NCBI GenBank assembly: GCA_019423745.1 | Contig: JAHZAV010000039.1 | Coordinates: 1-18,159 of the forward strand | Direction: 5' to 3' | DNA: 18,159 nt | DNA from: Lachnospiraceae bacterium | Lineage (GTDB): Bacteria; Bacillota; Clostridia; Lachnospirales; Lachnospiraceae | In this document: one piece after another, positions 1 through 6,986 of the stretch | Numbering within the stretch: the first letter of the stretch is position 1 | Layout of the letters: the number at the start of each line of letters is the position of its first letter | Made by a program: the position numbers and the translations under genes | The notes under the pieces: generated by a model | Database searches by the model: none | What the model saw: the letters and a program-made list of their open reading frames with translations, nothing else | Told to the model about the DNA's origin: nothing

Positions 1-10
1 CAAAAAGAAT

Positions 11-35
11 GGTGCTGGAGCTAAGCTCCGGCACC
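11..35. repeat. 10-bp GC-rich hairpin near the left edge
   Basis: GGTGCTGGAG and CTCCGGCACC pair over 10 bp (one G-T) around a 5-base loop. There is no T-tract directly after it. It lies 18 bases before a proper terminator, so it is probably part of the 3' untranslated region of a plus-strand gene that ends left of the window. Its role is unknown. Confidence 0.4.
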
Positions 36-53
36 AACTTTGTCTACAGTCTG

Positions 54-84
54 AGCCTTTCCATATTTGGAAAGGCTTTTTATA
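54..84 (+). terminator. Rho-independent terminator of an off-window plus-strand gene
   Basis: AGCCTTTCC and GGAAAGGCT form a 9-bp stem with a 6-base loop, followed by TTTTTAT. The T-tract is on the plus strand only, so it serves a gene upstream of position 1 rather than the convergent minus-strand VOC gene. Confidence 0.75.
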
Positions 85-111
85 TGTAAAAGCGTAATTT
101 GAAAAGTGATA

Positions 112-492
112 TTACAGATATTGGCTGAATTCCAGGATTTCTTCGTTTGGTCCTTTGATTTTAAAGAAACGGACTCCATTTTCCCAGAATGGAAGAAACT
201 GGATTTGATCTTCCAGGTTGTTCATCTCCTTTTTACAGATTTTGTCATAAACAGCTTCAACATCCGTTACGTCGATGGCAATGTGATCGATTGCACCGCC
301 TTTCATAACAGCATCGTCAGCTTCATATGCTTCGATTACTAGATTACCAAGTTTTAAAAATATGACTTTAGCACCGTTGTTAGTTGTTTCAAAAGCGGAT
401 TCAAACCCTAGAGCTGTGTAAAAATTTAAGGTTGCATCCATGTTTTTCGTTGGAATACCGATATGTTGTATTCCGGTCAAGTATTCTTTCAT
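112..492 (-). CDS. VOC (glyoxalase/bleomycin resistance-fold) family protein
   Basis: This is a 126-residue protein with two beta-alpha-beta-beta-beta repeats typical of the vicinal oxygen chelate superfamily. The four positions expected to bind a divalent metal can be seen: His10 (HIGIPT), Glu54 (LVIEAYE), His70 (IDHIAID) and Glu121 (EILEF). The HIGIP opening and IDHIAIDV centre resemble methylmalonyl-CoA epimerase and lactoylglutathione lyase-like members, but the substrate cannot be read from the sequence. The start is the ATG at 492, because AGGAGG lies 8 bases before it. An in-frame TTG at 516 would extend the protein by 8 residues but would place that ribosome binding site inside the gene. 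It lies downstream of the DeoR gene on the same strand and has its own likely promoter, so the link to the hxl genes is loose. A cytosolic metalloenzyme is likely. Confidence 0.85.
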   Translation of the reverse strand: MKEYLTGIQHIGIPTKNMDATLNFYTALGFESAFETTNNGAKVIFLKLGNLVIEAYEADDAVMKGGAIDHIAIDVTDVEAVYDKICKKEMNNLEDQIQFLPFWENGVRFFKIKGPNEEILEFSQYL

Positions 493-531
493 AGTAATGG
501 CCTCCTTGCCTGACAAAATAAAGTTAGATAT

Positions 532-540
532 ATTATACCA
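532..540 (-). promoter_or_regulatory. Extended -10 promoter for the VOC gene
   Basis: On the minus strand TGGTATAAT (TG-n-TATAAT) reads from 540 to 532, about 40 bases before the start at 492. A -35 box is not recognisable (TAAATA at the right spacing), as is common for extended -10 promoters. Confidence 0.5.
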
Positions 541-562
541 TATGTTTTATATTTTATTTAGA

Positions 563-1333
563 TTAAGCATAAATGATTTTTGTACTTTTTTGGATCTTTT
601 CTGAACAGATTTTAAATTCCTCTGCCTCTGATTTATTGGTTATAAGGGCATAGACATCTTTCCATTCACAAAACTGAAATAAGCTGTTGTTGTAGAATTT
701 ACTGTTGTCGCTGAGGATGACAGTTTTCCTGCTTCTTGTCAGAACATGCTGTTTAAATTCACATTCTTCAAAAGAAGCTGTCGATGGTCCGTTCAAATGT
801 TGAAATCCATCACTGCCCAGAAATGCTACATCTAAGGATACAGTATTTAGAAGTTGATTTGCCCATCCTCCTATGATGCCTTTACTGCTTCCTCGAACTT
901 TTCCCCCAAAAGCAAAGAGATGATTTTCAGAGTCAGACAGTATATGAAGGCACATAATAGAATTTGTAAAAATAGTTAAATCTTTTTTTGTAAGAAGTTG
1001 TTTTGCAAGAGCATAATTTGTACTGCCGGCATCCAGAAGGATTACTCCGCTTGGGGGAATGAGGTCTAACGCTTTTACAGCAATGGCAGTTTTGACTTCC
1101 ATATTTTCCATTTCCTTGACTGCTACGGGTCGTTCTATCAGTTCTGTTTTTGCGATTGCTCCCCCATAACTTTTCTGTGCAAGCCCCTGCTGATCCAGAT
1201 AAATGAGATCCTTGCGAATTGTTTCAGTAGATACACCAAATTGTTTTGCCAGTTCACTGACCTTTAAATGACCATTTCTAATTAAAAGAGCAGCGATTTC
1301 ATTTCTTCGTTCAATTGTCAAACGCTTTGTCAT
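563..1333 (-). CDS. DeoR/GlpR-family transcriptional regulator
   Basis: This 256-residue regulator has the normal DeoR length and layout. An N-terminal winged helix-turn-helix lies at about residues 5-60 (RRNEIAALLIRNG, LKVSELAKQFGVSTETIRKDL). A DeoRC sugar-phosphate sensor domain follows at about 75-235, with LDAGSTNYALA, TNSI and FGGKV motifs. The ATG at 1333 is chosen because GGAG lies 8 bases upstream. The ATG two codons earlier is too close, and the longer upstream extension is hydrophobic and unlike the family. The gene is divergent from hxlA-hxlB with a 183-bp shared region, so it most likely controls those genes, probably as a repressor released by a sugar phosphate. DeoR control of hxl genes is an inference; in Bacillus subtilis the pair is controlled by the unrelated activator HxlR. 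Confidence 0.88.
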   Translation of the reverse strand: MTKRLTIERRNEIAALLIRNGHLKVSELAKQFGVSTETIRKDLIYLDQQGLAQKSYGGAIAKTELIERPVAVKEMENMEVKTAIAVKALDLIPPSGVILLDAGSTNYALAKQLLTKKDLTIFTNSIMCLHILSDSENHLFAFGGKVRGSSKGIIGGWANQLLNTVSLDVAFLGSDGFQHLNGPSTASFEECEFKQHVLTRSRKTVILSDNSKFYNNSLFQFCEWKDVYALITNKSEAEEFKICSEKIQKSTKIIYA

Positions 1334-1367
1334 AATCATATCTCCAAAATATTTCAAATTCATATTA

Positions 1368-1395
1368 ATCATATCATATGTTGGGAAATAGGCAA
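1368..1395 (-). promoter_or_regulatory. Possible promoter of the DeoR gene
   Basis: On the minus strand TTGCCT (1395-1390) and TATGAT (1373-1368) are separated by 16 bases, and the start codon is at 1333. Each box is only a partial match. Confidence 0.35.
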
Positions 1396-1408
1396 CAAGA
1401 AATAAAAT

Positions 1409-1471
1409 ATCGCAATAAATCGCAAGATACAACCATATAAAAACAAGAAAACACAATTGACAGCAATAAAT
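1409..1471. promoter_or_regulatory. Direct repeats in the DeoR-hxlA intergenic region, candidate operator
   Basis: ATCGCAA occurs at 1409 and again at 1419, a 10-bp period. The 9-mer GCAATAAAT occurs at 1412-1420 and again at 1463-1471, where it lies inside the spacer of the hxlA promoter. Same-face repeats of this kind suit a DeoR-family repressor. The assignment is by position only. Confidence 0.4.
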
Positions 1472-1485
1472 AACAATGATAAACT
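1457..1485 (+). promoter_or_regulatory. Promoter of hxlA-hxlB
   Basis: TTGACA (1457-1462) and TAAACT (1480-1485) are separated by 17 bases. A TG at 1477-1478 gives an extended -10. Transcription would start near 1492, about 25 bases before the hxlA start. Confidence 0.6.
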
Positions 1486-1516
1486 TGCGTTAGATTGGTA
1501 GTTGGAAGGTGAGGGA

Positions 1517-2161
1517 ATGAAAACAAAATTGCAGATTGCTCTGGATGATATTTCATTAGAAGACGCATTGGCTTTGGTAAAACAGATTAAAAAATATGTA
1601 GATATTGTGGAGGCTGGCACTCCATTTATTATGAGATATGGAACCGAGGCTGTACATAGAATGAAGCAAGAATTTCCAGATCTTGAAATTCTCTTTGATG
1701 GTAAGATCATGGATGCAGGGAGATATGAAGCAGATCTTGCGTATGAAGCAGGAGCAGATTATGTTACAGTGCTTGGTGTTACAGATGATCGTACAATTTT
1801 GGATGTTGTGATGGCGGCAAGAAGAGCCGGAAAACAGGTGATGGCAGATATGATTGCTGTGACTGATTTTCAAAAACGGATCAGCAGACTTGAAAAGTTA
1901 GGTGTGGATATTATTGCTGTACATACAGGGGTTGATCAGCAGGCATATGGCAGAACCCCTTTGGATGATCTTTCTGAAATGAGACAATATGTAAAAGCGG
2001 CACAGATAGCTGTAGCTGGAGGAATTAGGGCAGATACGATTGATTCCTATTTAGAATATAATCCTGAGATCATCATTGTAGGAGGAGGAATCATACATGC
2101 AAAAGATCCTGTGACTGCAGCAAAAGAACTGGCGGAACGTATTTGGGAATGGGAGGGATAA
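1517..2161 (+). CDS. hxlA: 3-hexulose-6-phosphate synthase
   Basis: This 214-residue TIM-barrel enzyme of the orotidine-5'-phosphate decarboxylase superfamily condenses formaldehyde with ribulose 5-phosphate to give 3-hexulose 6-phosphate, or runs in reverse to make ribulose 5-phosphate. Family marks are LQIALDD (Asp10 region), the FDGKIMDAG strand with Asp61, Lys63 and Asp66, DMIAV, VHTGVDQQAYG, and phosphate-binding VAGGI (166-170) and VGGGI. It aligns from end to end with Bacillus HxlA as I recall it. The related 3-keto-L-gulonate-6-phosphate decarboxylase (UlaD) is the main alternative, but the isomerase three bases downstream argues for the hexulose enzyme. The ATG at 1517 follows an AAGGTGAGGGA ribosome binding site; a TTG five codons upstream is in frame but unlikely. 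In anaerobes without transaldolase or an oxidative pentose pathway the pair often supplies pentose phosphates; formaldehyde removal is the other role. Confidence 0.9.
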   Translation: MKTKLQIALDDISLEDALALVKQIKKYVDIVEAGTPFIMRYGTEAVHRMKQEFPDLEILFDGKIMDAGRYEADLAYEAGADYVTVLGVTDDRTILDVVMAARRAGKQVMADMIAVTDFQKRISRLEKLGVDIIAVHTGVDQQAYGRTPLDDLSEMRQYVKAAQIAVAGGIRADTIDSYLEYNPEIIIVGGGIIHAKDPVTAAKELAERIWEWEG

Positions 2162-2164
2162 AAA

Positions 2165-2728
2165 ATGCCGGTAAAACCTAAAGTTTCAGCGATTCTTTCA
2201 GAACTGGAAAAAAACCAGGTATATCTGGATGAAGAACAGCTGGACAAAATGGTCCATTGCATAATGACTGCTAATTACATTTTTACTGCAGGATCAGGAA
2301 GAAGCGGTGTGGCTATACGTGCTTTTACCAACAGACTTATGCATCTGGGGTATCCTGTAAGTCTGATTGGAGAAATAACGACACCTCATTCAACCCCTGG
2401 GGATGTTTTGATTATTGGTTCTGGATCAGGTGAGACAGAAAGTTTGGTGGCTCTTGCGAAAAAGGCTGCAAAACAGGGAGTAAGAATTGTGCTGGTGACC
2501 ATGGATGATCAGTCTTCCATAGCACAATTAGCGTCTGTTGTAGTTGTTTTACCGGGGGTGTCACCTAAATTGAAGAACAAGGGAATGAATATACATTCTG
2601 TGCAGCCCATGGGATCTGCTTTTGAACAGATGATGTTTTTTGTGTTCGATGGCATAGTTTTAGAGCTGATGGAGCGTACAGGTCAAACTTCGGAAAACAT
2701 GTTTCAAAGGCATGCAGATTTTGAATAA
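2165..2728 (+). CDS. hxlB: 6-phospho-3-hexuloisomerase
   Basis: This 187-residue SIS-fold isomerase interconverts 3-hexulose 6-phosphate and fructose 6-phosphate, the second step of the ribulose monophosphate pathway. The SIS phosphosugar site is clear: FTAGSGRSG (40-48), IGSGSGETESL (84-94) and the QPMGSAFEQ segment (147-155) with the conserved glutamate. The C-terminus RHADFE matches the HHANLE ending of Bacillus HxlB as I recall it. It begins three bases after the hxlA stop with GGAGG about 8 bases before the ATG, so the two are one operon. No clear terminator follows. Confidence 0.92.
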   Translation: MPVKPKVSAILSELEKNQVYLDEEQLDKMVHCIMTANYIFTAGSGRSGVAIRAFTNRLMHLGYPVSLIGEITTPHSTPGDVLIIGSGSGETESLVALAKKAAKQGVRIVLVTMDDQSSIAQLASVVVVLPGVSPKLKNKGMNIHSVQPMGSAFEQMMFFVFDGIVLELMERTGQTSENMFQRHADFE

Positions 2729-2768
2729 CTGACAGTTGCATATTGAATAAAAAAGGTGAATGAGCTAC

Positions 2769-2774
2769 TATAAT
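2769..2774 (+). promoter_or_regulatory. Possible -10 box before the NifX-like gene
   Basis: TATAAT stands at 2769-2774, about 50 bases before the start at 2825. The nearest -35 candidate, TTGAAT at 2743-2748, is 20 bases away, so the promoter is only tentative. The gene may instead be reached by read-through from hxlB. Confidence 0.3.
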
Positions 2775-2824
2775 ATAAGACCAGTAAGTGGATTATGAGG
2801 AAATATAAAAAGGAGCGGATGAAA

Positions 2825-3223
2825 ATGAAAATAGCAGTAACATATGAAAATGGAAACGTGTTCCAGCATTTTGGGCATACAGAACAGTTTAAAATTTATG
2901 AGGTACAAGATGGCAAGGTGACAGAGAGTCATATTGTTGATACAAATGGGCAGGGACACGGCGCTTTGGCAGGTTTTCTTCAGAATGAGCAGGTGGATGC
3001 TCTGATATGTGGAGGAATTGGAGGGGGAGCAAGAGCTGCTCTTGCAGAAGCTGGAATCGAACTTTTTCCAGGAGCATCAGGTGATGCAGATGAACAGGTA
3101 AATGCATATCTTGCAGGAAAATTGAATTACGATCCGGACACTCTGTGCAGCCATCACCATGAGGGAGAAGGCCATAATTGTGGAGAAGAGACACATCAAG
3201 GCTGCGGGCACCATTGTGGTTAA
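2825..3223 (+). CDS. NifX/NifB-type (dinitrogenase Fe-Mo cofactor domain) protein with His/Cys-rich tail
   Basis: This is a 132-residue protein. Residues 1-100 form the small RNase H-like domain shared by NifX, NafY and the NifB C-terminus (MKIAVTYENGNVFQHFGHTEQF, then ICGGIGGGAR and AALAEAGIELFPG). Members bind iron-molybdenum or iron-sulfur cofactor intermediates. The last 25 residues add a metal-binding tail with 7 His and 4 Cys (C108, H110-112, H117, C119, H124, C127, H129-130, C131). The ATG at 2825 is chosen because AAGGAG lies about 9 bases upstream; two earlier in-frame ATGs place the ribosome binding site wrongly. No nitrogenase genes are nearby. Its position before yqeC, yqeB-mocA and modABC suggests a cofactor or metal-handling role for molybdenum enzymes, which is inference. 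Confidence 0.85.
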   Translation: MKIAVTYENGNVFQHFGHTEQFKIYEVQDGKVTESHIVDTNGQGHGALAGFLQNEQVDALICGGIGGGARAALAEAGIELFPGASGDADEQVNAYLAGKLNYDPDTLCSHHHEGEGHNCGEETHQGCGHHCG

Positions 3224-3236
3224 CAGCAAAAATACA

Positions 3237-4013
3237 ATGTGTATGATAGAAAAGTGGGAAAAGGGCAGGTTATGCCCTTTTCCTACTATTTTAGAAGCAC
3301 TGGGGATTTGTCCTGAAGCGAAAGAAAGAATCAGTGTAGCAGGGGCGGGAGGGAAAACCTCCCTTATTAAATGCCTTGTATCAGAATACAGTTCCTTGAA
3401 TATCCCTGTAGTGGTAACAACAACAACACATATGTATGCCGAGAAAAAACCATATTTTCTACTGAATCCGACGCAGGAAAAGATAGTGGAGATACTGCAA
3501 AAAGAGGGAAAAATTTTCTTGGGTAAGAAAGCAAATAATGGGAAAATGCAGATGCCGGATGAGAAGTGGATGAGGCAGTTGATAGGACGAGAGGAACCTG
3601 TATTGATAGAAGCAGACGGAGCAAGGTGTATGCCTCTTAAAGTACCCGGAGAAAACGAGCCGGTTTTTCAGAAGGAAACGGGGCGTATTTTGTACGTTTA
3701 TGGGATGGATGCTGTGGGGCGTCCATTGGAGGAAGTCTGTTTTCGGGCAGAGGCTGCAGCACATATTTTAAAGAAAGAGGTTTATGAGCCGGTTTTTCCA
3801 CAAGATATTGCAAGGCTGGCTATGGACGGAAATGGTGCAAGAAAAGAAGTCAACAAAGAGATAGAATTTACGCTTGTTTTAAATAAAACAGATTTACCGG
3901 GAAAGAGAGAAATAGCACAGGAAATCTGTAAAATTCTTCAGGAATTTGGGTATGAGCATTCAATTTTGTGTTTGGGGAATACGCATCACCTGGAGGAAAA
4001 GGAGACAATATAA
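3237..4013 (+). CDS. yqeC: YqeC, selenium-dependent molybdenum hydroxylase accessory protein
   Basis: This 258-residue putative nucleotide-binding protein belongs to the YqeC family found with selenium-dependent molybdenum hydroxylases; its exact reaction is not established. It shows a P-loop-like GAGGKTS (36-42), TTTTHM (61-66), an acidic EADGAR motif (125-130) and a G-protein-like NKTD (216-219). The start is uncertain. ATG codons at 3237 and 3243 are in frame, neither has a Shine-Dalgarno sequence, and translation may be coupled to the gene that stops at 3223. An ATG at 3159 would overlap that gene. The family-like part begins near TILEALG, downstream of a strong hairpin at 3253-3287. It is followed 4 bases later by yqeB-mocA. 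Confidence 0.85.
   Translation: MCMIEKWEKGRLCPFPTILEALGICPEAKERISVAGAGGKTSLIKCLVSEYSSLNIPVVVTTTTHMYAEKKPYFLLNPTQEKIVEILQKEGKIFLGKKANNGKMQMPDEKWMRQLIGREEPVLIEADGARCMPLKVPGENEPVFQKETGRILYVYGMDAVGRPLEEVCFRAEAAAHILKKEVYEPVFPQDIARLAMDGNGARKEVNKEIEFTLVLNKTDLPGKREIAQEICKILQEFGYEHSILCLGNTHHLEEKETI
3253..3287 (+). terminator. Strong hairpin after the NifX-like gene, terminator or attenuator inside the yqeC 5' end
   Basis: AGTGGGAAAAGGGCA (3253-3267) pairs with TGCCCTTTTCCTACT (3273-3287) over 15 bp with one G-T, around loop GGTTA, and is followed by ATTTTA. It lies 30 bases after the NifX-like stop, a usual terminator position, yet falls within the yqeC reading frame if that starts at 3237 or 3243. 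The T-tract is short, so termination may be partial. Confidence 0.55.
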
Positions 4014-4017
4014 TATT

Positions 4018-5400
4018 ATGAAGATATTGATAAGAGGAGCCGGTGATTTGGCTACAGGAATTGCGTCTCGTCTCTATCACAGTGGACATAAAATTCTTAT
4101 GACAGAAAGGCAGGAGCCTTTAACCGTGAGAAGAACGGTAGCTTTTTCCAGAGCGGTGTATGAAGGAAATGCTGAAGTGGAAGATATGGAAGCAAAGCGG
4201 GTTGCTTCTCTGGCTGAAGCATATGAAGTGATGAATGATGGGAATATCGCATTGATTGTAGACGAAGAGGCGAAAATTCGGCTTGAATTTTGCCCCGACG
4301 TAGTAGTAGATGCCATCCTGGCTAAAAGAAATGTGGGGACAAAAATAACAGATGCTCCTTTGGTGATTGGAGTCGGTCCTGGCTTTTTTGCTGGCAGGGA
4401 TTGTCATTGTGTGGTGGAAACAAAACGGGGACACAGCCTTGGCCAGGTTATTTATGATGGAGCTGCGCTTCCTAATACGGGTGTACCTGGCGAAGTGGGA
4501 GGCTATACGATAGAAAGGCTTCTGAAAGCTACTGGAAATGGGAAAATGGAACCCTTAGTTGCGATAGGAGAAACTGTAGAAAAAGGGCAGATTGCAGCCT
4601 ATACTGGTGGAGTTCCGGTGTATGCAGCTATGTCTGGTACAGTAAGGGGGATGCTCCAAACGGGAGTATTTGTTGCAAGTGGAATGAAAATCGGAGATAT
4701 TGATGCAAGATGTGAAAAAGAGCATTGTTGGACAATTTCAGATAAAGCCAGGGCAATTGGCGGTGGTGTTCTGGAAGCAGTACAGTGTTATGAAGCAGCA
4801 AAGGATCATTTCGCTATGGTTATGCTTGCAGCAGGAACAGGAAGCAGGTTTGGAAAAGATAAGCTTACTGAAAGAGTAGGAAACAAGCCATTGTATCAGT
4901 ACATGCTGGAAAGAATGGAAGCGTTTCCTGGAAGAGATCGTTTTGTTGTAACAGGCAATTCTATTATATTTGAGGCAGCAAAAAAGCGGGGAATTGTGGG
5001 AGTGATCAATCAAGAACCTTGGCTTGGGATTTCTCAATCCCTTAAACTTGGATTGAAAGCTGTATTAAAAGAGAAGCCAGATGTAAAGGGCATCTTGTTT
5101 GGAGTATGTGATCAGCCAGGACTTAAGGCATCTACCATTCAGAAAATATGGAATGCATCTGTTGTGAAGCCAGGGAAGATTATCTGTGCCGGATACAAAG
5201 GAGAACCTGGTAATCCAGTGCTGTGGCCCAAAGAGTATTTTAGGGAATTACTGGAGTTGGAAGGAGATGTAGGCGGCCGGGCAGTGATGAGAAGATATTC
5301 AGATCAGATCTTTATCGTGGAAGCGGAAGAGAATGAATTAAAGGATATCGATTGTAAAGAAGATATAGAAAGTTTTGTGAAAAAGCGAATTGTTTTTTGA
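4018..5400 (+). CDS. YqeB-MocA fusion: molybdenum hydroxylase maturation protein with cofactor cytidylyltransferase domain
   Basis: This 460-residue protein joins two families usually made as separate proteins. Residues 1 to about 262 are the EF2563/YqeB selenium-dependent molybdenum hydroxylase protein, with a Rossmann-like GAGDLATGIA (7-16) and the GVGPGFFAGRDCHCVVET segment (118-135). Residues from about 265 are a MobA/MocA-type nucleotidyltransferase, with LAAGTGSRFGKDKL (270-283), the metal-binding CDQPG (364-368), GNPVLWP (399-405) and the DIDCKEDI end (443-450). The second half would transfer CMP (or GMP) to molybdopterin to form the dinucleotide cofactor. The frame runs through the junction without interruption and the linker is short. 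The start is the ATG at 4018, with AAGGAG 13 bases upstream, rather long spacing. An earlier in-frame ATG at 3946 lies within yqeC. A cytosolic maturation role next to yqeC and modABC fits well. Confidence 0.87.
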   Translation: MKILIRGAGDLATGIASRLYHSGHKILMTERQEPLTVRRTVAFSRAVYEGNAEVEDMEAKRVASLAEAYEVMNDGNIALIVDEEAKIRLEFCPDVVVDAILAKRNVGTKITDAPLVIGVGPGFFAGRDCHCVVETKRGHSLGQVIYDGAALPNTGVPGEVGGYTIERLLKATGNGKMEPLVAIGETVEKGQIAAYTGGVPVYAAMSGTVRGMLQTGVFVASGMKIGDIDARCEKEHCWTISDKARAIGGGVLEAVQCYEAAKDHFAMVMLAAGTGSRFGKDKLTERVGNKPLYQYMLERMEAFPGRDRFVVTGNSIIFEAAKKRGIVGVINQEPWLGISQSLKLGLKAVLKEKPDVKGILFGVCDQPGLKASTIQKIWNASVVKPGKIICAGYKGEPGNPVLWPKEYFRELLELEGDVGGRAVMRRYSDQIFIVEAEENELKDIDCKEDIESFVKKRIVF

Positions 5401-5418
5401 AATAACTTGGTGTATACT
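5390..5418 (+). promoter_or_regulatory. Promoter before modA
   Basis: TTGTTT (5390-5395) and TATACT (5413-5418) are 17 bases apart. The -35 overlaps the last codons of the yqeB-mocA gene, and start would be near 5425, about 30 bases before modA. No classical ModE-type palindrome could be recognised here. Confidence 0.5.
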
Positions 5419-5456
5419 GAAGTCGATATTTCACGGAAATTGCGGAGGGAAAAGGG

Positions 5457-6299
5457 ATGAAAAAGAAAATGGTAAGTCTTTTTTTAGTATCGACTATCAC
5501 AATGGCGCTGGCAGTAGGATGCGGAAAGAGCCAAAACCAAGAAGAGTCTTCTGAAAGTGGTCAGGCAGACAGCACAGTTCAGGAGGAAGCTGGTGAAAAA
5601 GAAGAGAAAACGGAAATTCTGGTAGCTGCGGCAGCAAGTTTGGAATATACGTATGAAGAGGAACTAATTCCTTTGTTTGAGGAACAAAATTCTGAGATTA
5701 CGGTAAGTGGAACTTACGACAGTTCCGGGAAACTTCAGACTCAGATTGAAGAGGGCATGGAGGCAGATGTCTTTATGTCAGCATCTACAAAACAGATGAA
5801 TGCTCTGACAGAAGAAGGAATGATAGATAAAGATTCGGTGATCGATCTTTTGGAAAATAAAATTGTATTGATTACCTCTGCTGATTCACAGTTAGAATTA
5901 ACTTCATTTGAAGATATTACGAAGGCAGATACGATTGCTATTGGAGATCCTGCCAGTGTACCGGTTGGACAATATTCAGAGGAAGCTTTGACAAATATGG
6001 GACTGTGGGATCAGGTTTTAGCAAAAGCCAGTCTTGGTACCAATGTGACAGAAGTATTAAACTGGGTTGCAGAAGGAAGTGCACAAGCTGGCATTGTATA
6101 TGCAACGGATGCAGCTACTACAGATGCAGTAAAAGTTGTAGCAGAGGCTCCAGAAGACAGTTTGTCAGAAGCTGCCATTTACCCGGTGGGAATTGTTTCA
6201 GCTTCAGAGAAGAAAGAAGCAGCAGAGAAATTTGTGGAATTTTTGAAAAGCGATGAGGCAATTCAGATATTTGAAGATTACGGTTTTATAAAGAGGTAA
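5457..6299 (+). CDS. modA: Molybdate ABC transporter substrate-binding lipoprotein
   Basis: This 280-residue extracellular binding protein has a lipoprotein signal: MKKK, a hydrophobic core, then AVGC with Cys22 as the lipid-anchor residue. An acidic, low-complexity linker to about residue 52 follows. The type-2 periplasmic binding fold shows ModA motifs AAAASLEYTYEEELIPLFEE, YDSSGKLQTQIEEG (Ser89/90 near the oxyanion), ADVFMSAS, GDPASVPVGQYSEEAL (163-178) and GIVYATDA. Substrate is molybdate or tungstate by family. GGAGGG lies 7 bases before the ATG. It is the first gene of modA-modB-modC, which follow with gaps of 3 and 9 bases. Confidence 0.95.
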   Translation: MKKKMVSLFLVSTITMALAVGCGKSQNQEESSESGQADSTVQEEAGEKEEKTEILVAAAASLEYTYEEELIPLFEEQNSEITVSGTYDSSGKLQTQIEEGMEADVFMSASTKQMNALTEEGMIDKDSVIDLLENKIVLITSADSQLELTSFEDITKADTIAIGDPASVPVGQYSEEALTNMGLWDQVLAKASLGTNVTEVLNWVAEGSAQAGIVYATDAATTDAVKVVAEAPEDSLSEAAIYPVGIVSASEKKEAAEKFVEFLKSDEAIQIFEDYGFIKR

Positions 6300-6302
6300 G
6301 AT

Positions 6303-6977
6303 ATGGATTGGACACCGATTCTGATTTCGGCAAAAACAGCATCTTTCGCTATTGTGATTACTTTTTTTGTAGGAATATTAGCTGCTTTTCTTGTAGTGAG
6401 GATTCGTCATGAAAAATTGAAAATGGTATGGGACGGCATTTTGACATTGCCACTTGTTTTGCCACCTACGGTAGCGGGTTTTTTCCTGTTGTATCTCTTT
6501 GGAGTGAAACGGCCAATCGGCCGTTTCTTTCTGGAATTTTTTGGGGTGAAAATTGCTTTTTCATGGGGAGCCACCGTATTGGCAGCAGTAGTAATTTCAT
6601 TTCCGTTAATGTATCGTTCTGCCAGAGGTGCGTTTGAACAAGTGAATGGGGATTTGATTGATGCTGCCCGTACACTTGGAATGTCAGAATGGAAGATTTT
6701 CTGGAAGATTTTGTTTCCTAATGCGCTTTCTGGAATTTTATCAGGAGGGATTCTGGCATTTGCGAGAGGGCTTGGTGAATTTGGGGCTACGGCAATGATT
6801 GCAGGTAATATTGCTGGAAAAACAAGAACTCTGCCGCTGGCAGTATATTCAGATGTGGCAGCAGGGAATATGGAAGGGGCATATCGGTATGTAATTGTAT
6901 TGGTGATCCTGTCTTTCCTGGTTGTTACAGCAATGAATTATGTGACATATCTTTTCCAGAAATTTAACCGGAGGTAA
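6303..6977 (+). CDS. modB: Molybdate ABC transporter permease
   Basis: This 224-residue inner-membrane permease has about five transmembrane segments. PLVLPPTVAGFFLLYLFG is the ModB/CysT-type second helix region. The cytoplasmic EAA loop that contacts ModC reads DAARTLGMSEWKIFWKILFP (120-139) and is followed by the LGEFGATAMIAGN signature of molybdate permeases. It starts three bases after the modA stop; the ribosome binding site (AAGAGG) is inside the modA end, so translation is coupled. Confidence 0.95.
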   Translation: MDWTPILISAKTASFAIVITFFVGILAAFLVVRIRHEKLKMVWDGILTLPLVLPPTVAGFFLLYLFGVKRPIGRFFLEFFGVKIAFSWGATVLAAVVISFPLMYRSARGAFEQVNGDLIDAARTLGMSEWKIFWKILFPNALSGILSGGILAFARGLGEFGATAMIAGNIAGKTRTLPLAVYSDVAAGNMEGAYRYVIVLVILSFLVVTAMNYVTYLFQKFNRR

Positions 6978-6986
6978 GGACTGGAT

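Noticed and set aside
106..342. Plus-strand reading frame of 78 codons
   Set aside because: It is an antisense shadow of the VOC gene, which has clear family motifs and a ribosome binding site; no such signals on the plus strand.
1334..1456. Upstream extension of the DeoR regulator giving 297 residues
   Set aside because: The added hydrophobic 41 residues are unlike the family, and the only good ribosome binding site lies before the ATG at 1333.
2736..2774. TTGCAT with TATAAT as a full promoter before the NifX-like gene
   Set aside because: The spacing is 27 bases, too long for a sigma-A promoter; only the -10 is kept as a weak call.
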